DNA from: Floccularia luteovirens
Lineage: Eukaryota > Basidiomycota > Agaricomycetes > Agaricales > Squamanitaceae
Assembly (NCBI GenBank): GCA_009739215.1
Contig: VSJF01000005.1
Location: 310,001 to 374,000 of the forward strand
Reading direction: 5' to 3'
DNA: 64,000 bases
The notes beneath the pieces are model-generated. The model worked only from the letters and a program-made list of their open reading frames with translations, had not been told where the DNA came from and did not search any database. Shown piece after piece: positions 22,317-35,088 of the stretch. Position 1 is the first letter of the stretch. Every line of letters starts with the position of its first letter. Both the position numbers and the translations under genes were made by a program.

Positions 22317-25300
22317 ATGGATTATGACTCTTACGATGCAGTCCTCCATTGGATTTTCCGCTCGGTCAGTACGTTTTCATCAGTCTCGTGAGAGAATCCT
22401 CGCCACCAGACCTTCTTCATATCACCCTTTGGCAGAATTGTCGCTGATACTATTCGCTTTTAGACCCAAGGAGAGGCTTGGTTTAAGCCTTCTCAAGAGA
22501 ACATCTCTGCTGGGGTCTGTATCAGAGTCGAACCAGGCTATTTTCGTGTCTTCCCCTACGAAAATCCATTCCTTGCACCCTTCGAGGCAGCTGTACGCGG
22601 ACTAAACCCACTAGTCGCTGTCAAGGTCCGTAATGCTGCTGTCAATTCAGCCCTGGCTATAAAGTATGCTGCTTCCCTATTTCGCGGCCCGCTTACTAAC
22701 TTATCTCTGCAGCGGAGACGATACCACAGGTATCTACCTGGACGCTAACACCCGCATTCAAGTTCTGGACAGTATTGCACAATTACCCAAAGCTGAAAAG
22801 GAACAGTGTGGCGCTTTTATCGTACGTCTTCTATTAGTCTATTGATAAGCGAAATTATCCTGACGTGCTGGTAGCGTGACGAGCGAGTCTTAATTGTCTG
22901 GTCTGATGACCTTGATCAAATCGTTCCCCTATGCCGTGAATTTGATGAGAAATTGATGAAGCTGGTATGGCGGAACCGCACCAATGCTGCTGGTTCGATT
23001 GTTACATCTGTTGCAAATTCCATCGCCCCTTCCACAACTACTTCCAACGTCAACCTCAACGAAAACGAAAAGGCAACCAACGCATTGAATTCAGCAGCGA
23101 AGGTTGATGTTATTCAGCCTCCTGAAAAGAAATCGTTTTGGAATTGGAGTTGGAAACTTTCCCCAAAGGATAACACAGGATCAGGCAAAATCGGATCCTG
23201 AGAAGGCGACTTCAAGCGCCCAATCACGCCCCATACGCCTCTTTGGGCCCGTATATAATGGCGTTGGGTTAGGATTGTCGATGTGTATGCGCGTTCTATC
23301 GCACACGTATGTGTCTGAAACTAATGTTCATTTGTCAGTTTTCATTGCGAATGGTGTTGCGACTCTTCTGGTGGAGTATAGACTAGATCACGACCCCAAG
23401 AGATTTGCCCTGCTTGCAACTACACCTTTCCTTGTCTGCGTTGCTCTGGTAATTCCCAACTTTCATATAAGTCGATGTGATACTAAATTACGCAGTTCTT
23501 TGCTCTACAAGTCGTAGCGAACCTTTCATTCGTGTATGTGAATCTCAATTCGCAACGGGCATATTTTTGACCCTTAACAGCTTAGGTCCGGTGGCCCAGT
23601 ATCACGAAAACTCTCGTTACTATTCTGCAGTGAAACCGGAACCAAACCCAGACATCGATCGCAAACTCCCACATATAACTGTCGAAATGCCGGTATACAA
23701 AGAGAGTTTGGATGAGACAATGTGAGTTGATTGTTACCTTCTGATTGAACACCGGCCTGCTCAGCTGCCTCTTTGTGGCAATACGCCTTCCTTTCCTGCT
23801 TTTGATCGATCTTGCCTTTTTTCGCTGCTAACGGAATTACTCTCTATAGTGCTCCGTCAGTTTTCTACCTCAAAAAGGCAATGCAGACCTATGCCAGACA
23901 GGGGGGCACGTCAACCATCTTTATACATGATGACGGATTGCAATTAATTGATGAGGAGGAGCGAGAGAGGCGCATATCATTCTATTCCGATCACAACATC
24001 GGTTGGGTCGCTCGACCTGCACATTCCAGTAGTCCAGATGGGTTCAAGCGTGCAGGACGGTTCAAGAAAGCATCCAACATGAACTACGGCTTACAGGTCG
24101 GTCCCTGTTCAAAGAAGCATTTCGATCTGTTGTCTCATCTTCTATCAGCTTTCACTCATTATGGAAAAACATATCCTTGCTCTTGAATCATCTGGAACAC
24201 ATCTCGAGGAACGTGAGGGCGAACCCACACTTGAAGACGTCGCATTGGAGAGGGCCATCGAAGAGGTCTACGAAGCTACTGGTCGGAAATGGAAGCCTTG
24301 GGCGAGCAATGCCAAGTCCCTTCGAGTCGGAGAAATCATTCTCATCGTTGACTCCGACACTGTTGTGCCTGAGGTACCCTTACATTTTTGCCAGGTGACT
24401 TTTTCTCATAACTATTTGCACAGGATTGTCTTAGAGATGCGGCCCGGGAACTGGCTGAATGCCCTGAAGTTGCCATCATACAACATGAATCAGGTAAGAA
24501 CCATTTAGGCAGCCCTGCATTTACTTCTTGGTGTATATATTTAACAATCAATCCTCCACAGACGTCATGCAAGTTGCACATCACTACTTTGAAAATGGCA
24601 TCGCCCATTTTACACGGCGTATAAATAAGTGTATATCCATGGGGACAGCTAATGGCGAGGTAGCACCTTTCGTTGGACACAACGCATTTTTGAGATGGTC
24701 AGCTCTTCAAGACGCAGCATTCATTGACCCTGCCGATGGCGTCAAGAAGATCTGGTCAGAGGCCAATGTGTCTGAGGACTTTGATATGGCTTTACGACTC
24801 CAGGTGAGAAATTGTCGTAACCTTCTGGGAAAATACTAAAATAGGCTATTTGCAGCTGAAAGGATACATCATCAGATGGGCCACATACTCTGAAGGCGGA
24901 TTTAAGGAAGGTGTATCACTCACCGTAGATGATGAACTGAATAGATGGCAAAAATACGCTTATGGTGTGTCTTAATTCCCCTTTTCTCCTTTCGTTGATT
25001 TACACGATCGCCAAGGCTGTAACGAACTTATCTTCAACCCACTTATCACCTGGTGGCGTCTCGGACCGATCAATAAACAATTGCGTGTCTTCTTGTGGTC
25101 AAATGCTCCCATTCACTACAAAATCAGCATGTTGTCCTACATGTTTTCCTATTATGGAATTGCTGCATCCGCATTACTTTCGGTGCTAAACTACGTCCTT
25201 CTTGGACTCGCAGTAGAAGTCGATGGATATTACATGAAGAGTTTCGAGATTTGGCTTGCCTGCACTGTCGTTTTCCCTGGCGCCGGCAATCTTGGTTTTA

Positions 25301-25874
25301 CTCTACTTGAATATCGTTTGGGACAACGTGACATCTTTTCTTCACTGATAGAGAACTTGACATGGATTCCTTTCTTGTACGTACACCGTCTTTTCCTGCT
25401 GAATTATTTACTTATACCATTCTAGCTTCTTCTTCTTCGGAGGCCTTAGTATCCATCTGTCGGTCGCCCTCCTTGCCCATTTGTTCTCATATAACATTAC
25501 ATGGGGTGCCACAAAGAAGGAAGTCGAGAGGTCTAACTTCTGGATCGAAGTGCCTAGGATCATCAAGCGGTTCTGGCTTGTGCTTTTGTTGTGTATCATT
25601 GCTGTCGCTGGAATGATTATCCTAGCTACCCCGCTGGTACCACCCGAGTGGGGCATCCCTGGAACTTCATGGGCTGTCATTTTCCCCCTTGCGTGAGTTT
25701 TATAATATTTTATCAATATGACAGATGTACTGAATTCTAGAATTTAGGCTCGTTGCTTCTGGCCATATTCTATTCCCAGTAAGCTATACAATTCTTCGTA
25801 TATCTGATCCTTCCTCTGACCATTCATTTTTAAAGATTGTACTAAACCCCTGGTTGATGATATTCTCGTATTAA
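22317..25874 (+). CDS. processive-type GT2 family glycosyltransferase, multi-pass membrane
   Basis: The protein, about 900 residues from many exons, is a family 2 glycosyltransferase of the processive, membrane-embedded kind. It starts MDYDSYDAVLHWIFRS, followed by a conserved-looking N-terminal part (VCIRVEPGYFRVFPYENPFL; IWLDANTR-like IYLDANTRIQVLD) and a Ser/Thr/Asn spacer. After two membrane segments (23250-23580) the catalytic core carries LPHITVEMPVYKESLDE, IFIHDDGLQL (about 23926), ILIVDSDTVVPED (about 24348), the acceptor Asp in SEDFDMALRLQ (about 24775) and NRWQKYAYG (about 24940), which stands where QxxRW sits in chitin, hyaluronan and cellulose synthases. Five or so further membrane segments follow, ending VLNPWLMIFSY. 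It should make or export a UDP-sugar-derived wall or capsule polysaccharide, but the product cannot be read off. The ATG at 22317 begins the first exon, with donor GTCAGT after RS. Confidence 0.85.
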
Positions 25875-26561
25875 AATCAGTCATTCTGGTGGCCGCCAGT
25901 GGACTATACTTCTATAACTTCCCGCCCTCTTTTGCCTTAACAAAAATCATAGAACGAACTCTTATAATTATATTTTGAGCAAATCCTCCTTGTCATGTTG
26001 GTGACAGACTAAACAATTTTTGAAGAAGGCTTTTTCGGGTTTACGATATCTACTTATATACATACATGTTGTACCTCTTAACTATCTCTGCTCCTTCCAT
26101 GTCAACTTGGGAGTAACATAGGCACTATTAATGACTTGGACTGCATCCTTGCATTGGTAATAAAACGAGTTTTGCGCTGTACTTTCAGTGAAATATGAAA
26201 ACAAGACTTGTGGGATTTCAAGGTAAGACTTGGAAGAAAGGGAAGTACAAGGGGCCTTTCCAGAGGACATTTTTTTCTAGCCTAAATCTGACCTCAGAGA
26301 AGGGATGGGGGTCTAACAGACTTAAAAGTTGAGGCGAATTTTCAAACAAGTAAAGGATTTTGATACTCCGAAGACAAAGAATAACTACGGCAGATTGTCC
26401 CCAATAAAACCCATAACCAAATTAGCATTACGATCTGACAGTCCATTGATGGGGAGGCAGAGAAGCAACATCGAGAGAAAACAATTTTGACTACATAAGA
26501 ATGAAAGATTGGAAAGGAGAAAATATTTCTTGTAAATATTTCAGTAAAAAACAAGTACTTC
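25875..26561. other. convergent spacer, GT2 / copper radical oxidase
   Basis: About 690 bases of shared 3' flanks. It is AT-rich with several TTATA and AATAAA-like runs. Only short ORFs without recognisable content occur on either strand. Confidence 0.4.
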
Positions 26562-29500
26562 TTATACACCTGGAACAGTGAATCCAGGAAGATCTGGCCA
26601 GTTGCCAAGTTTGCCAGGGTCACCACCGATGCGCACCCATTTGGAATGAGATGGTGTTGGACCATTTAATATGAATAACTGATGCCAGGCAGGAGGAGAC
26701 CAGAAGGCATTAGGTGGTGCGGTGATAGTGCAGGTGGTACCAGCGCAAGTAAATTTGGGGAAGATCGTTCGAGCACCCATTGTGTTTCCATGAGTACTTG
26801 AGGTAGCTGCATGAAGAAAGTCATCAGTAATTAAGCGAAATAACATCTTGATCTTACGGACCTGAGATTAAGGAAACTCTCATTGTACCCTGCTGGAAGA
26901 GTTTGACGTTGGTGATGGTATAGCTTCCACCATAAGCCCAGTCGGTAACACTTATATCGAACGTTGGCTGTCTGAATCCTTGGGAGAGGTAAGGAGGAAC
27001 ATAAACCTTATCATACGAAGTTATCAACAAGCGAAAGTATAATGGATGACTGGATATTACCTCAATTCTGAATTCTTCAGGGTACTTCACAGTACCATCT
27101 GGGTTGTCTGTTTGTGGATCAGAGCCAGAAACAAGGACGCGTCCATCCGGAAGCAAGGTTGCTTCCGAGTGGTAGAGCCGAGCAACAATAGTATTGTTCA
27201 AGATGGATATACGTTGATTAACCGGTAGCGATGGATCATACAGGAGCGCTGACAGATTAGGATCTTCTGCCAGACCGAATCCAGCCACTCCGTGATGTGC
27301 GCCGTTGAGAATCAGAGTTGTTCCGTCAGGTAGATTAGCCATGCATGGCATTACACGCCTTGAAGGCTATATCTCTGTAGTGAGCAACACAGAAAGGTAA
27401 CATCATGTAACGACTAACCATGCGTTCCAGCGTCCATTGAGGGTTTGATGCTTCTGGTGCAATGGTGACACAGTTGTCAAGAGCAAAACCAGGTCCGATA
27501 GTTGATCCACCACAGATAAGAACTTCTAGAGGATCTGTATAAGGAGCATGAATTGGCAATGGCATGGCTGCCCCTAATCTGGTGTTATAGGATATGAAGC
27601 TGAGGCAACGTAATCACGAACCTTCCAATGGATATGTCCGTCCTGCAAGGACTACAGGCAGTTGGGGTTAGTGAAAGAAGATTTCGAAAAATAAAGTTTT
27701 TACAGTCATTCACTGCACCCGGCATATTGGGTAGTTCTTTGAATGTATCAAAAGTGACGGGATCGAGTATTCGAGCTTCATTGTAATAGGCTGCACAAAG
27801 AATTCAGTCAAAGATAAACAAGTCTTATGTGAGACTCTTACCTACGAAGAGCCTTCCGCTTGGCAAAACAATGAGGAAAGGGTAAAGGTTGTTGGGATCA
27901 GTGCGCCTAAGCCAGTCAAGATCGACGACGGTATTACCACCCGCGGGTTTTGGCAGAATCTCGAGATTGGGTTGAGGGCCGGCATTACTACCTGTTTCTC
28001 CTCCAACGACGACAATCGACCCGTTTGCAAGCATTGCAGCTGAAGGATACCAGCGGCCCACCTGTAATGATATTTTCATGAGATCTCAGTTGTACTATGT
28101 TCAAGTATATCATACCTGGAGCTTTAGTATATTGAAGTCTTCTTCCCAATCATTAGTGGAGTTAACGCCCTCAACACCATTTGGTGTATATAGACGTACG
28201 CCGAAGGTTGAATCAAGAGACCAACCACCGACATTGATTTGGCGACCTGCCTTATCGGGAAGAATGATGCTGGCTGAACAGAACACGTCTGTCTTGATGT
28301 GCATTTCACGCCATGCTGCTGAGAAGTTGTGCGCCAAGCTAAGATCTAATTCATAAGCGCCGGTAGAATTTGGGAACCTGTTATATGATGAAATGATGAA
28401 TTAGTGACGTAGTTGCATTGTAGACATCAAAGATGTACCCAGTGCCACCCTTCTCGAGGAAAGAGACTTTATTATTGATTCCGACAGTGGCAATCAATGG
28501 AACGATGACACTGAAGTCCAAAATATTAGAAATCAAGGGTAAAAAAAATCATCCGGATAATCTACTTACCCAGGGACTATTTAGGCACAGTATGGTTGGT
28601 ATTTGTTTAAGAGTTATAGAGTATGAGGGGGTTAGGACCTACCAAAGAACTTGTGACAATATTTAAGAATCAACCAGACCTCAGTGAATTGATGATTACG
28701 TACCTCATAGAAACCAGTGTTTTGTGGTTGATGCCATACATCAAGGTTTCCATTCCATGTGTAATATGTAAGGCGGTTCCCAGCACCACATACGTGGACG
28801 GGATCTCCTGGGCAAGGAAGATTACACTCGGAATCATCGCCTATGACTGCACTAGCAGCAGTCACGTCGGCAACGTCACCACAATCTAATCATCAATGAA
28901 TCACTTGAGTGATAACAAGAAAACATCTATATTTATGACTTACAGCATTCCTGTCCGAACTGTGGTAATGAAACATGTTACCTGGGAAGCATATTAATTA
29001 TCAGAATGAATGCCGACCTCAGTTCCTGATGCCGGGTATCCAAATGCCTGGCATTGTTTCATACATGCGATGGCAGAATTGTTACCCGGCCAAATGATTT
29101 GATTGGGAAACACCCTTGTACCAATAGGCTCTCTACATTCGATATTATTTAGAGGTGTGCTTATGGATAGATGATGTCTTCTGACCTCAAACAGCCTTTG
29201 TAGGTCCAATTTCCTGGAAGGCCGGTCTTTTGGGTCACGGGAACTGGTAGGGCTGTGACTTTCCCTGTTGAGGTATATACGGAAAGGCGATTTGGACCTC
29301 CGCATGCTTCACTACGAACGGAAAGATATGATGTGTTATGAACAGAAGCCAAGATATCTTTAATCATCACTCACGTCGCATTGCCTGCACAACCCATGTT
29401 GCACGTTGAAGGGTCGGCCAAAACAGCACCAGCAACCAATGTGTTTCCGCAGTCTAACCCATCAAATATCAATTATTACTATCTTGAAAAATCAATGGTG

Positions 29501-30993
29501 TACGAACAGCATTCATCTGAACATAATACATAATGTTATTAGTCAGAGAATTAATTAAATAATGCAGGGAATTGTACGAACCGGCAAATTCCATCCCGGC
29601 AAGCGTGAAATTTGCGGCCCTACAACTTGCCACACAAGACTGTACAGTATTGTTAGGGTTCCCCGGCATCTCATCTGTGAAGATTCGGCCAAACGCGTTG
29701 TCACTAAAGGAATTTCATAAGCTAAAAAAGGATTTGGGGTAAGAAAATAAACCTACACCCAACAGCCAGCATATGTGAAGTTTCCAGGAAGTGTTCCAGT
29801 CACTGGTGTGACAGAAACTGTACCACCTCCACCACCTCCACCGCCGCCGCCTCCCACTGGCGGCGTTGGTAGCCCTGTTCCTGTAAAGTTATAAACATTG
29901 AGTCTATTCGGTCCCCCACAAAATTCTGATCCATTTCCAGAACATGGCATGTTGCAATCAGCTGCAGGGGTGGATGCACCTCCGTTGGTTATCGCCGCGC
30001 CGCAATCTGCAAGAGAAGGGTTGAGTAACGAAACCTTCATAAGACTCCGAAAAAAGTTCACGTACAGCACTCCCTGATGAAAATTTAAAATAAATACGTG
30101 ATAAATTAATGTGAACCTCAAACACGACGTACGCAGCAAACTCAGCTCCTGCAAGAGGTAGTCCAGCATTGAAACATGCAGTCGTGCAACTTTCGATAGA
30201 TAATGAACCAGGGACATTCTGTTGAGCAGTAAGGGAACGTCCTCCCCCATTGACGTTGTCGCTGCAATAGGAGGCGTTAGCAAGGAGACGAGTACATTGC
30301 ATCGATCATTACCTGAAACATCCAAGGGAAACCCAGTCTCCAACTTTAGGGACGATCTTGGGAGGTGGAGGTGGAGTCTTGCCACTCCAATATACACTGA
30401 GTCTATTAGGTCCACCACATATTTCCTTAGAATTAGCTGCGCAGGGCATAGTACAATCGGTGCTGGGAACAGCAGTTGCACCAGATAAAATATTTGTGCC
30501 ACAGTCTTGATCGACAATTAGTTCTTAATTTCATCTCTTAGGAAACAAACTTCATACAGCATTCATCCTGGAATGATACTCAGATATTTAGTTAAAAAAA
30601 AATGAAGTTGAGGAAACGTACACTGAATTCAGTCCCAGCATATATAGCACCCTTGGAATCACAGAAGCTTACACATGATTCAATAGACACCGTTGCACCA
30701 GTAAAGCTTGCTTCCTGGAGAGTACGACCACCTGGATTACCATCGCTGTAACGAAACGTTCTTGGTCACCAGAACACCACACATATAACCAAAGGAGACG
30801 TACGTGTAGCAGCTGAGGAAAGTCCAATTGCCGGGGAGAGTACTTTGACGACGGTGGTGGAAGTCCGAGGAGAGGTGTTTTGCAACAGTAACCTGTGCAA
30901 GCTGGCCATCGATTATCAGTGTTACATAGAAAAGTGACGAGAGTGTACGCGAACCAAAGAGTAGATCAACCCTGTGGCTACCAGCGATCGCAT
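26562..30993 (-). CDS. copper radical oxidase (glyoxal oxidase type) with four N-terminal WSC domains
   Basis: This is a secreted or wall-bound copper radical oxidase of the glyoxal/galactose oxidase superfamily, expected to oxidise small aldehydes or alcohols and supply H2O2. The start [18 protein letters not shown] spans a phase-0 intron and forms a signal peptide. Four WSC domains follow, each with paired Cys and [14 protein letters not shown] endings: about 30420-30850, 29890-30350, 29270-29760 and 28740-29250. An 11-Gly linker sits between the second and third. The catalytic part has all radical-site residues: Cys in DVFCSAS (28285), Tyr in GRWYPSA (28050), Tyr-His in RLYHSEA (27174) and His in PAWHQLF (26683). 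Kelch-like blades are evident ([21 protein letters not shown]). The C-terminus is [12 protein letters not shown]. Repeated WSC modules are the mark of the Cro3-5 subgroup known from Phanerochaete; they are thought to bind wall glucans. Many introns occur, and WSC domains are each split over several exons. Confidence 0.92.
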
Positions 30994-32959
30994 TTCCCTA
31001 AGGATGGGCATCCCTAGCGAATTGGGGGATATGAAAATGACGACCAGGATTTATAGTAAAGCAGACTGGAGATCTGGACTGCTACCGACATATTCTCGCT
31101 CAGGCACTCCGAATGAAAAATTTCTCAAGTATTTCAACAGAAGCGCGGGCTTCTTTCCATTTACGTCGCACTATAACCTAGAGGGTGAGCACGCGGAACC
31201 AGCAGAGAAAGATACGGCTTCTCAGTGGTGGGATCACAAATGGGGGATGTATATTATTAAAGTTCACTTGTTTTGGTGCAGGGTGTTTGTGTACCGAGAT
31301 CGCGTGGCAATGAACTCTGCAGATTGGACTGTCAGTTTGGGCGTCTCATCCGGAATGACAGGATTACCGAATCAATAACATTGACATTATTCACTGAAAT
31401 GACAACCCTTTTAATCACCTCATATGATTGAAACGCCTTGGAGATCAATTTATTTTGATAGCTTCGACAGTTTGCTGATAGAACAGTTCACCGATTCTGC
31501 ATCTGGGCCGCAGATCTGACGGGGTAAGCTAAACCCCAGCCTGGGAAATAGAGCTGATATAGATAAAAGGGTGTTCGGAAGCTTATAACTACAGCATTCT
31601 AAAAGGTATCGTATATCAGCGAAAGCAAAAAATAATTCCAACAGATTGGAACTACAGTGGCCTACCATAAAGATCTTTTGATGACCAGTGTCGCTCCGTA
31701 GTCATAGGGAATCACAAATTGCAATCCCATCGCCTTCTTGATGTCACTGGATAGATCTTACGGCTGGTCTAATACTTGGCGTAGCAGCAAAAAAGCAAAA
31801 GGACAAGATGAGAAATACACAAGGGAACTAGTTCTCTTTCTAGAATATTACATCTCGGATAAATAGCATCATGCAATGTTGCTTGACAGGAGATATGCAG
31901 ACTCATGATTTCCGACAACCGTGTTGTTTGTTCTTACTGACAAGTTTGTGCGAGAAGGGATAGACCCCTGACCTGACTGCGATAATGATAATGGTCAACA
32001 TATGTCATATGAAGTTTCTAAGGAACGAGATGCCATCCGGCATGGTGTGGAAGCTCACAGAGATATCATGATGTGGTAGACTACGTGTCATGCCAGTGGT
32101 ATTATTGGGTATGTGGGATTGGGACCGAAGACGCTGGTGGGTGGTAGAGCAGGGGATACAAACGAACTGGGTCGATAAGAGGCCCCGTTCGCAAATGAAA
32201 AATCAGATCAAAAGAATAGGAGACAGAGCTGGTTTACATCTGAATTAGCAATCTTCCGGCATCACCGCCGCAGAACGTAAAGACATATGTATTAAGGACC
32301 CGCGACCATGTGTTGCGTTGTATATCGTGACAGACATGCGCCGTCCAGAAGCCGTCTGCAACAGATAATGTGGAGAAGGCCAAGAGAGCAATGGGATGAA
32401 GAGGTCAAATGGAGATGGCAGGTGACTTTGAGGGGACCCAGAGAAAGCGAAGAAGAAAGTGGGCAGATGTTGAGCAGCGGCGAAGAGAATAAAGTATCGT
32501 GAGAGAGTTGCTGGCTACAGAGTAATGGGTCGGAGACAATCAGAACGATTACGTAAACGCCACAAGGCAGAGGAGACTGTAATTCTACGCCTTTGCCTCG
32601 TTGCTCCTGTGTCTGTTCATTCCCCCTCATACACTTGGTAGGAGGACTGCGGAAGCTTGTAGTTTGAATATGGTAGTCGTTTGGCAGAAGAATTGAAGTA
32701 AAAGACGGAACTATCGACTAACACAAGGTCGACAAGTCTGACTTTCCTCTGAAATTGCTCTGTCGGGGTTGAAATTCTACTACACCGCGCTCTCACAAAT
32801 TTCTCCTCCGCAAATCTACTTGCACGGTGAGCCAACTTTAAGTCTTTGATCCAAAACTTTATTAATGGGCGGCTGATGTTCTTTATTTCCAACTCAATTC
32901 ACATATGTCTTTGATGCTGACCTCAATGTTCACCTCCTCGCTCTCAAAGTCACCCTACC
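30994..32959. other. 2-kb divergent promoter, copper radical oxidase / WOPR
   Basis: The region separates the minus-strand copper radical oxidase from the plus-strand WOPR regulator. Short ORFs on both strands (for example 30974-31378 and 32292-32630) do not look like protein. Long upstream regions are common for developmental regulators such as WOPR genes. No repeat or RNA gene was recognised. Confidence 0.4.
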
Positions 32960-34452
32960 ATGTCCACAGGACAACAAGCGAACCAACAATCTTCGAGTAC
33001 TTGGACAGAACCTCCATGGTCTGGATGGATAGAGACCACGGGTGATGCCTTACTCATCCTTGAAGCTGCTCGTCGTGGCTTAATTCCCCGCGTTACTCGT
33101 CGTCTCGTTGATTCCGAACGCAAAATGATTACATCCGGTTCCGTCTTTGTCTTCGACGAGGATGAAAGTGGTATCAAGCGGTGGACGGACGGCTTTTTTT
33201 GGAGTCCTAGTCGCATATTAGGCAACTTCTTGCTCTATAGGGAGACGGACAAGCGGGGAGCTGGCCATAGGGGCGTGCGATCCGATGGCGATGCAAACGA
33301 CCAATCACAGTATAGTGTTGATGGAGTCAAAGTGGAAGGACAATCCCTTAGTCGTCCTAAAACCGACAATAGTCATTTGAGTGTGGATAAACATAAGGAA
33401 AAGATCTTGATGGGAAGCTTGACGAACAGCTATAAATTCAAACCTGATGGTTTAATGAAAAAGGTAAAGTTGGTTCGCATAAATGACATGTTTGAGTAAT
33501 GGACTAACATGTAATTACTCTATACTAGACTTTCTCGTTGACAATTGGTGGTGTTGCACAACATCTGATTTCATATTATAAGATTGAGGACGTGGAGAAT
33601 GGCCGTTTACGTTCCCCTTCTTCATTACCCGAATTGGCATCTCTTGATATTAGTCCAGAATACCTTGACAAGACCCATTTTCGGAATCCCCCAAAAGTCG
33701 AAGTTGGTGTGGATGGGAGACCACGATATAGGGGAGAAGCAGACGATATTGATACCTCTCCTTCCCTTTTGACCGGTCCCTTATCATCCGGCCTGCCACT
33801 CCTCACTGATGGTCGAGTTGCTGAAAGTTCAACCTGCCAGGGGAAACGTGGAAAACGTTATGACCCATATTCATCTCCTTCCAATCCGAAAAGACCAAGA
33901 AGGAATACGAGATCAACAGTGCCTGAAGTTTCACCCACCAGCGATTCACATCCACAGTCACCTCAAGTCTCGAACGCCAGTACATCAACACCACATGTTC
34001 CCCAAGTTTATCCAGACCCTAATTTGCCCGCTGCGCCATCTGTTCCGTATCCTCCTCCCTATGGGGTACCTGGATTCTATCCTGGGTATCCTGTTGCCCC
34101 ACCCCCACCCCATCCCATGTATGCACAAGGCGCATACGGCCCCCCCAATAATTCACAACAACCTCCATCAGTTCCCGGCCCCCCACATCATGTACAGTAC
34201 CCTTATCCAAGCTATCCACCACCCCCAATGGTTGCTGCTGGCGATTCAGGGCAAGGAAGTCATCAGCCTTCTCAGCAATATTATACATATTATCCACCAC
34301 CGCCACATACTGCTTATTCTCCATATCCTGCCGTGGCTTGGCCACATTATCCTAATTACCCAGCTGTGCCTCAGCAGGCGCCCTCCGTCCCTATGGAAGG
34401 TGAACAGAAAGTGGAGAATAATAGAGATGGAAAGCAAGATAGTGGTGACTAA
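32960..34452 (+). CDS. WOPR (Gti1/Pac2) family transcriptional regulator
   Basis: The two-exon gene (32960-33463, 33529-34452) encodes 475 residues. The N-terminal half is a WOPR DNA-binding module in two blocks: WSGWIETTGDALLILEAARR, GLIPRVTRRL and GSVFVFDEDESGIKRWTDG with FFWSPSRILGNFLLYRE; then, after a charged spacer, FSLTIGGVAQHLISYYK with a short tail. These features match Wor1, Ryp1 and Gti1, fungal regulators of morphology, dimorphism and fruiting. The C-terminal half is rich in Pro, Tyr and Ser (YPSYPPPPMVAAG; YYPPPPHTAYS) and probably acts as a disordered activation segment; a basic KRPRR lies near its start. The intron has a standard GTAAAG start and CTATACTAG end. The ATG at 32960 is followed directly by the domain. 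Family assignment is secure; which WOPR paralogue this is remains open. Confidence 0.92.
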
Positions 34453-35088
34453 CAAACTTTGGCTCGCTTACTTCATCTTATTCCCTGTTTTCGACTTCTC
34501 ACATTACATCTCGTTATAAGGTGTTTTTCGAGGGCTAGTATTAGTGTACATTACTTTTTAGGTTCCTCTTGTTTTATCATACGTTGTCTATTTTTCATGT
34601 CTATTCTCACGTATTCAAATTCGTTCAAACCATTCTATGTATTCCATATTAGCCTCATGTATTTTTCTCCGTTGTTGTGCCATGCTTTGTTGGTAGGATA
34701 TGTTCAGTGAACGACAGAATACCAAGCTGTCAAATCTCCAATTTGCAATAATCTGATCTTGGTAGTGGGCTATTTTTTCAACTATCGACTCACAGCTGCT
34801 GGCACGTTGAACGCTTCTAGGTGGCTCCTATCGAACAGAAGACTTGCAAAGACACGACTTCTGGGAATTAGATCCATTGCATTTCATTAAAGTATGTACT
34901 CCGATCCTTCTAGAATCTAGGCAATTGTAATATAAACAAAGACATTGGATAGGCATCTACAAGTACTGCGCCCTAAGTCACTTGAAATGGTAAAAAGAAA
35001 ACAAACAGGAGAATAATTACAATTCAACAATTTTTCTAACATTACCACAACTCCGATACAGTTCTGCCCATTTTTTGCAAGGGAAAAA
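34453..35088. other. convergent spacer, WOPR / D-amino-acid oxidase
   Basis: About 640 bases hold the 3' flanks of two converging genes. The sequence is T-rich on the left and A-rich on the right. A frame at 34459-34710 is hydrophobic only because of T-richness. No gene is supported. Confidence 0.4.

Noticed and set aside
30974..31378. Plus-strand frame of 134 codons upstream of the copper radical oxidase
   Set aside because: It overlaps the signal-peptide exon in antisense, has no domain and no splice connections.
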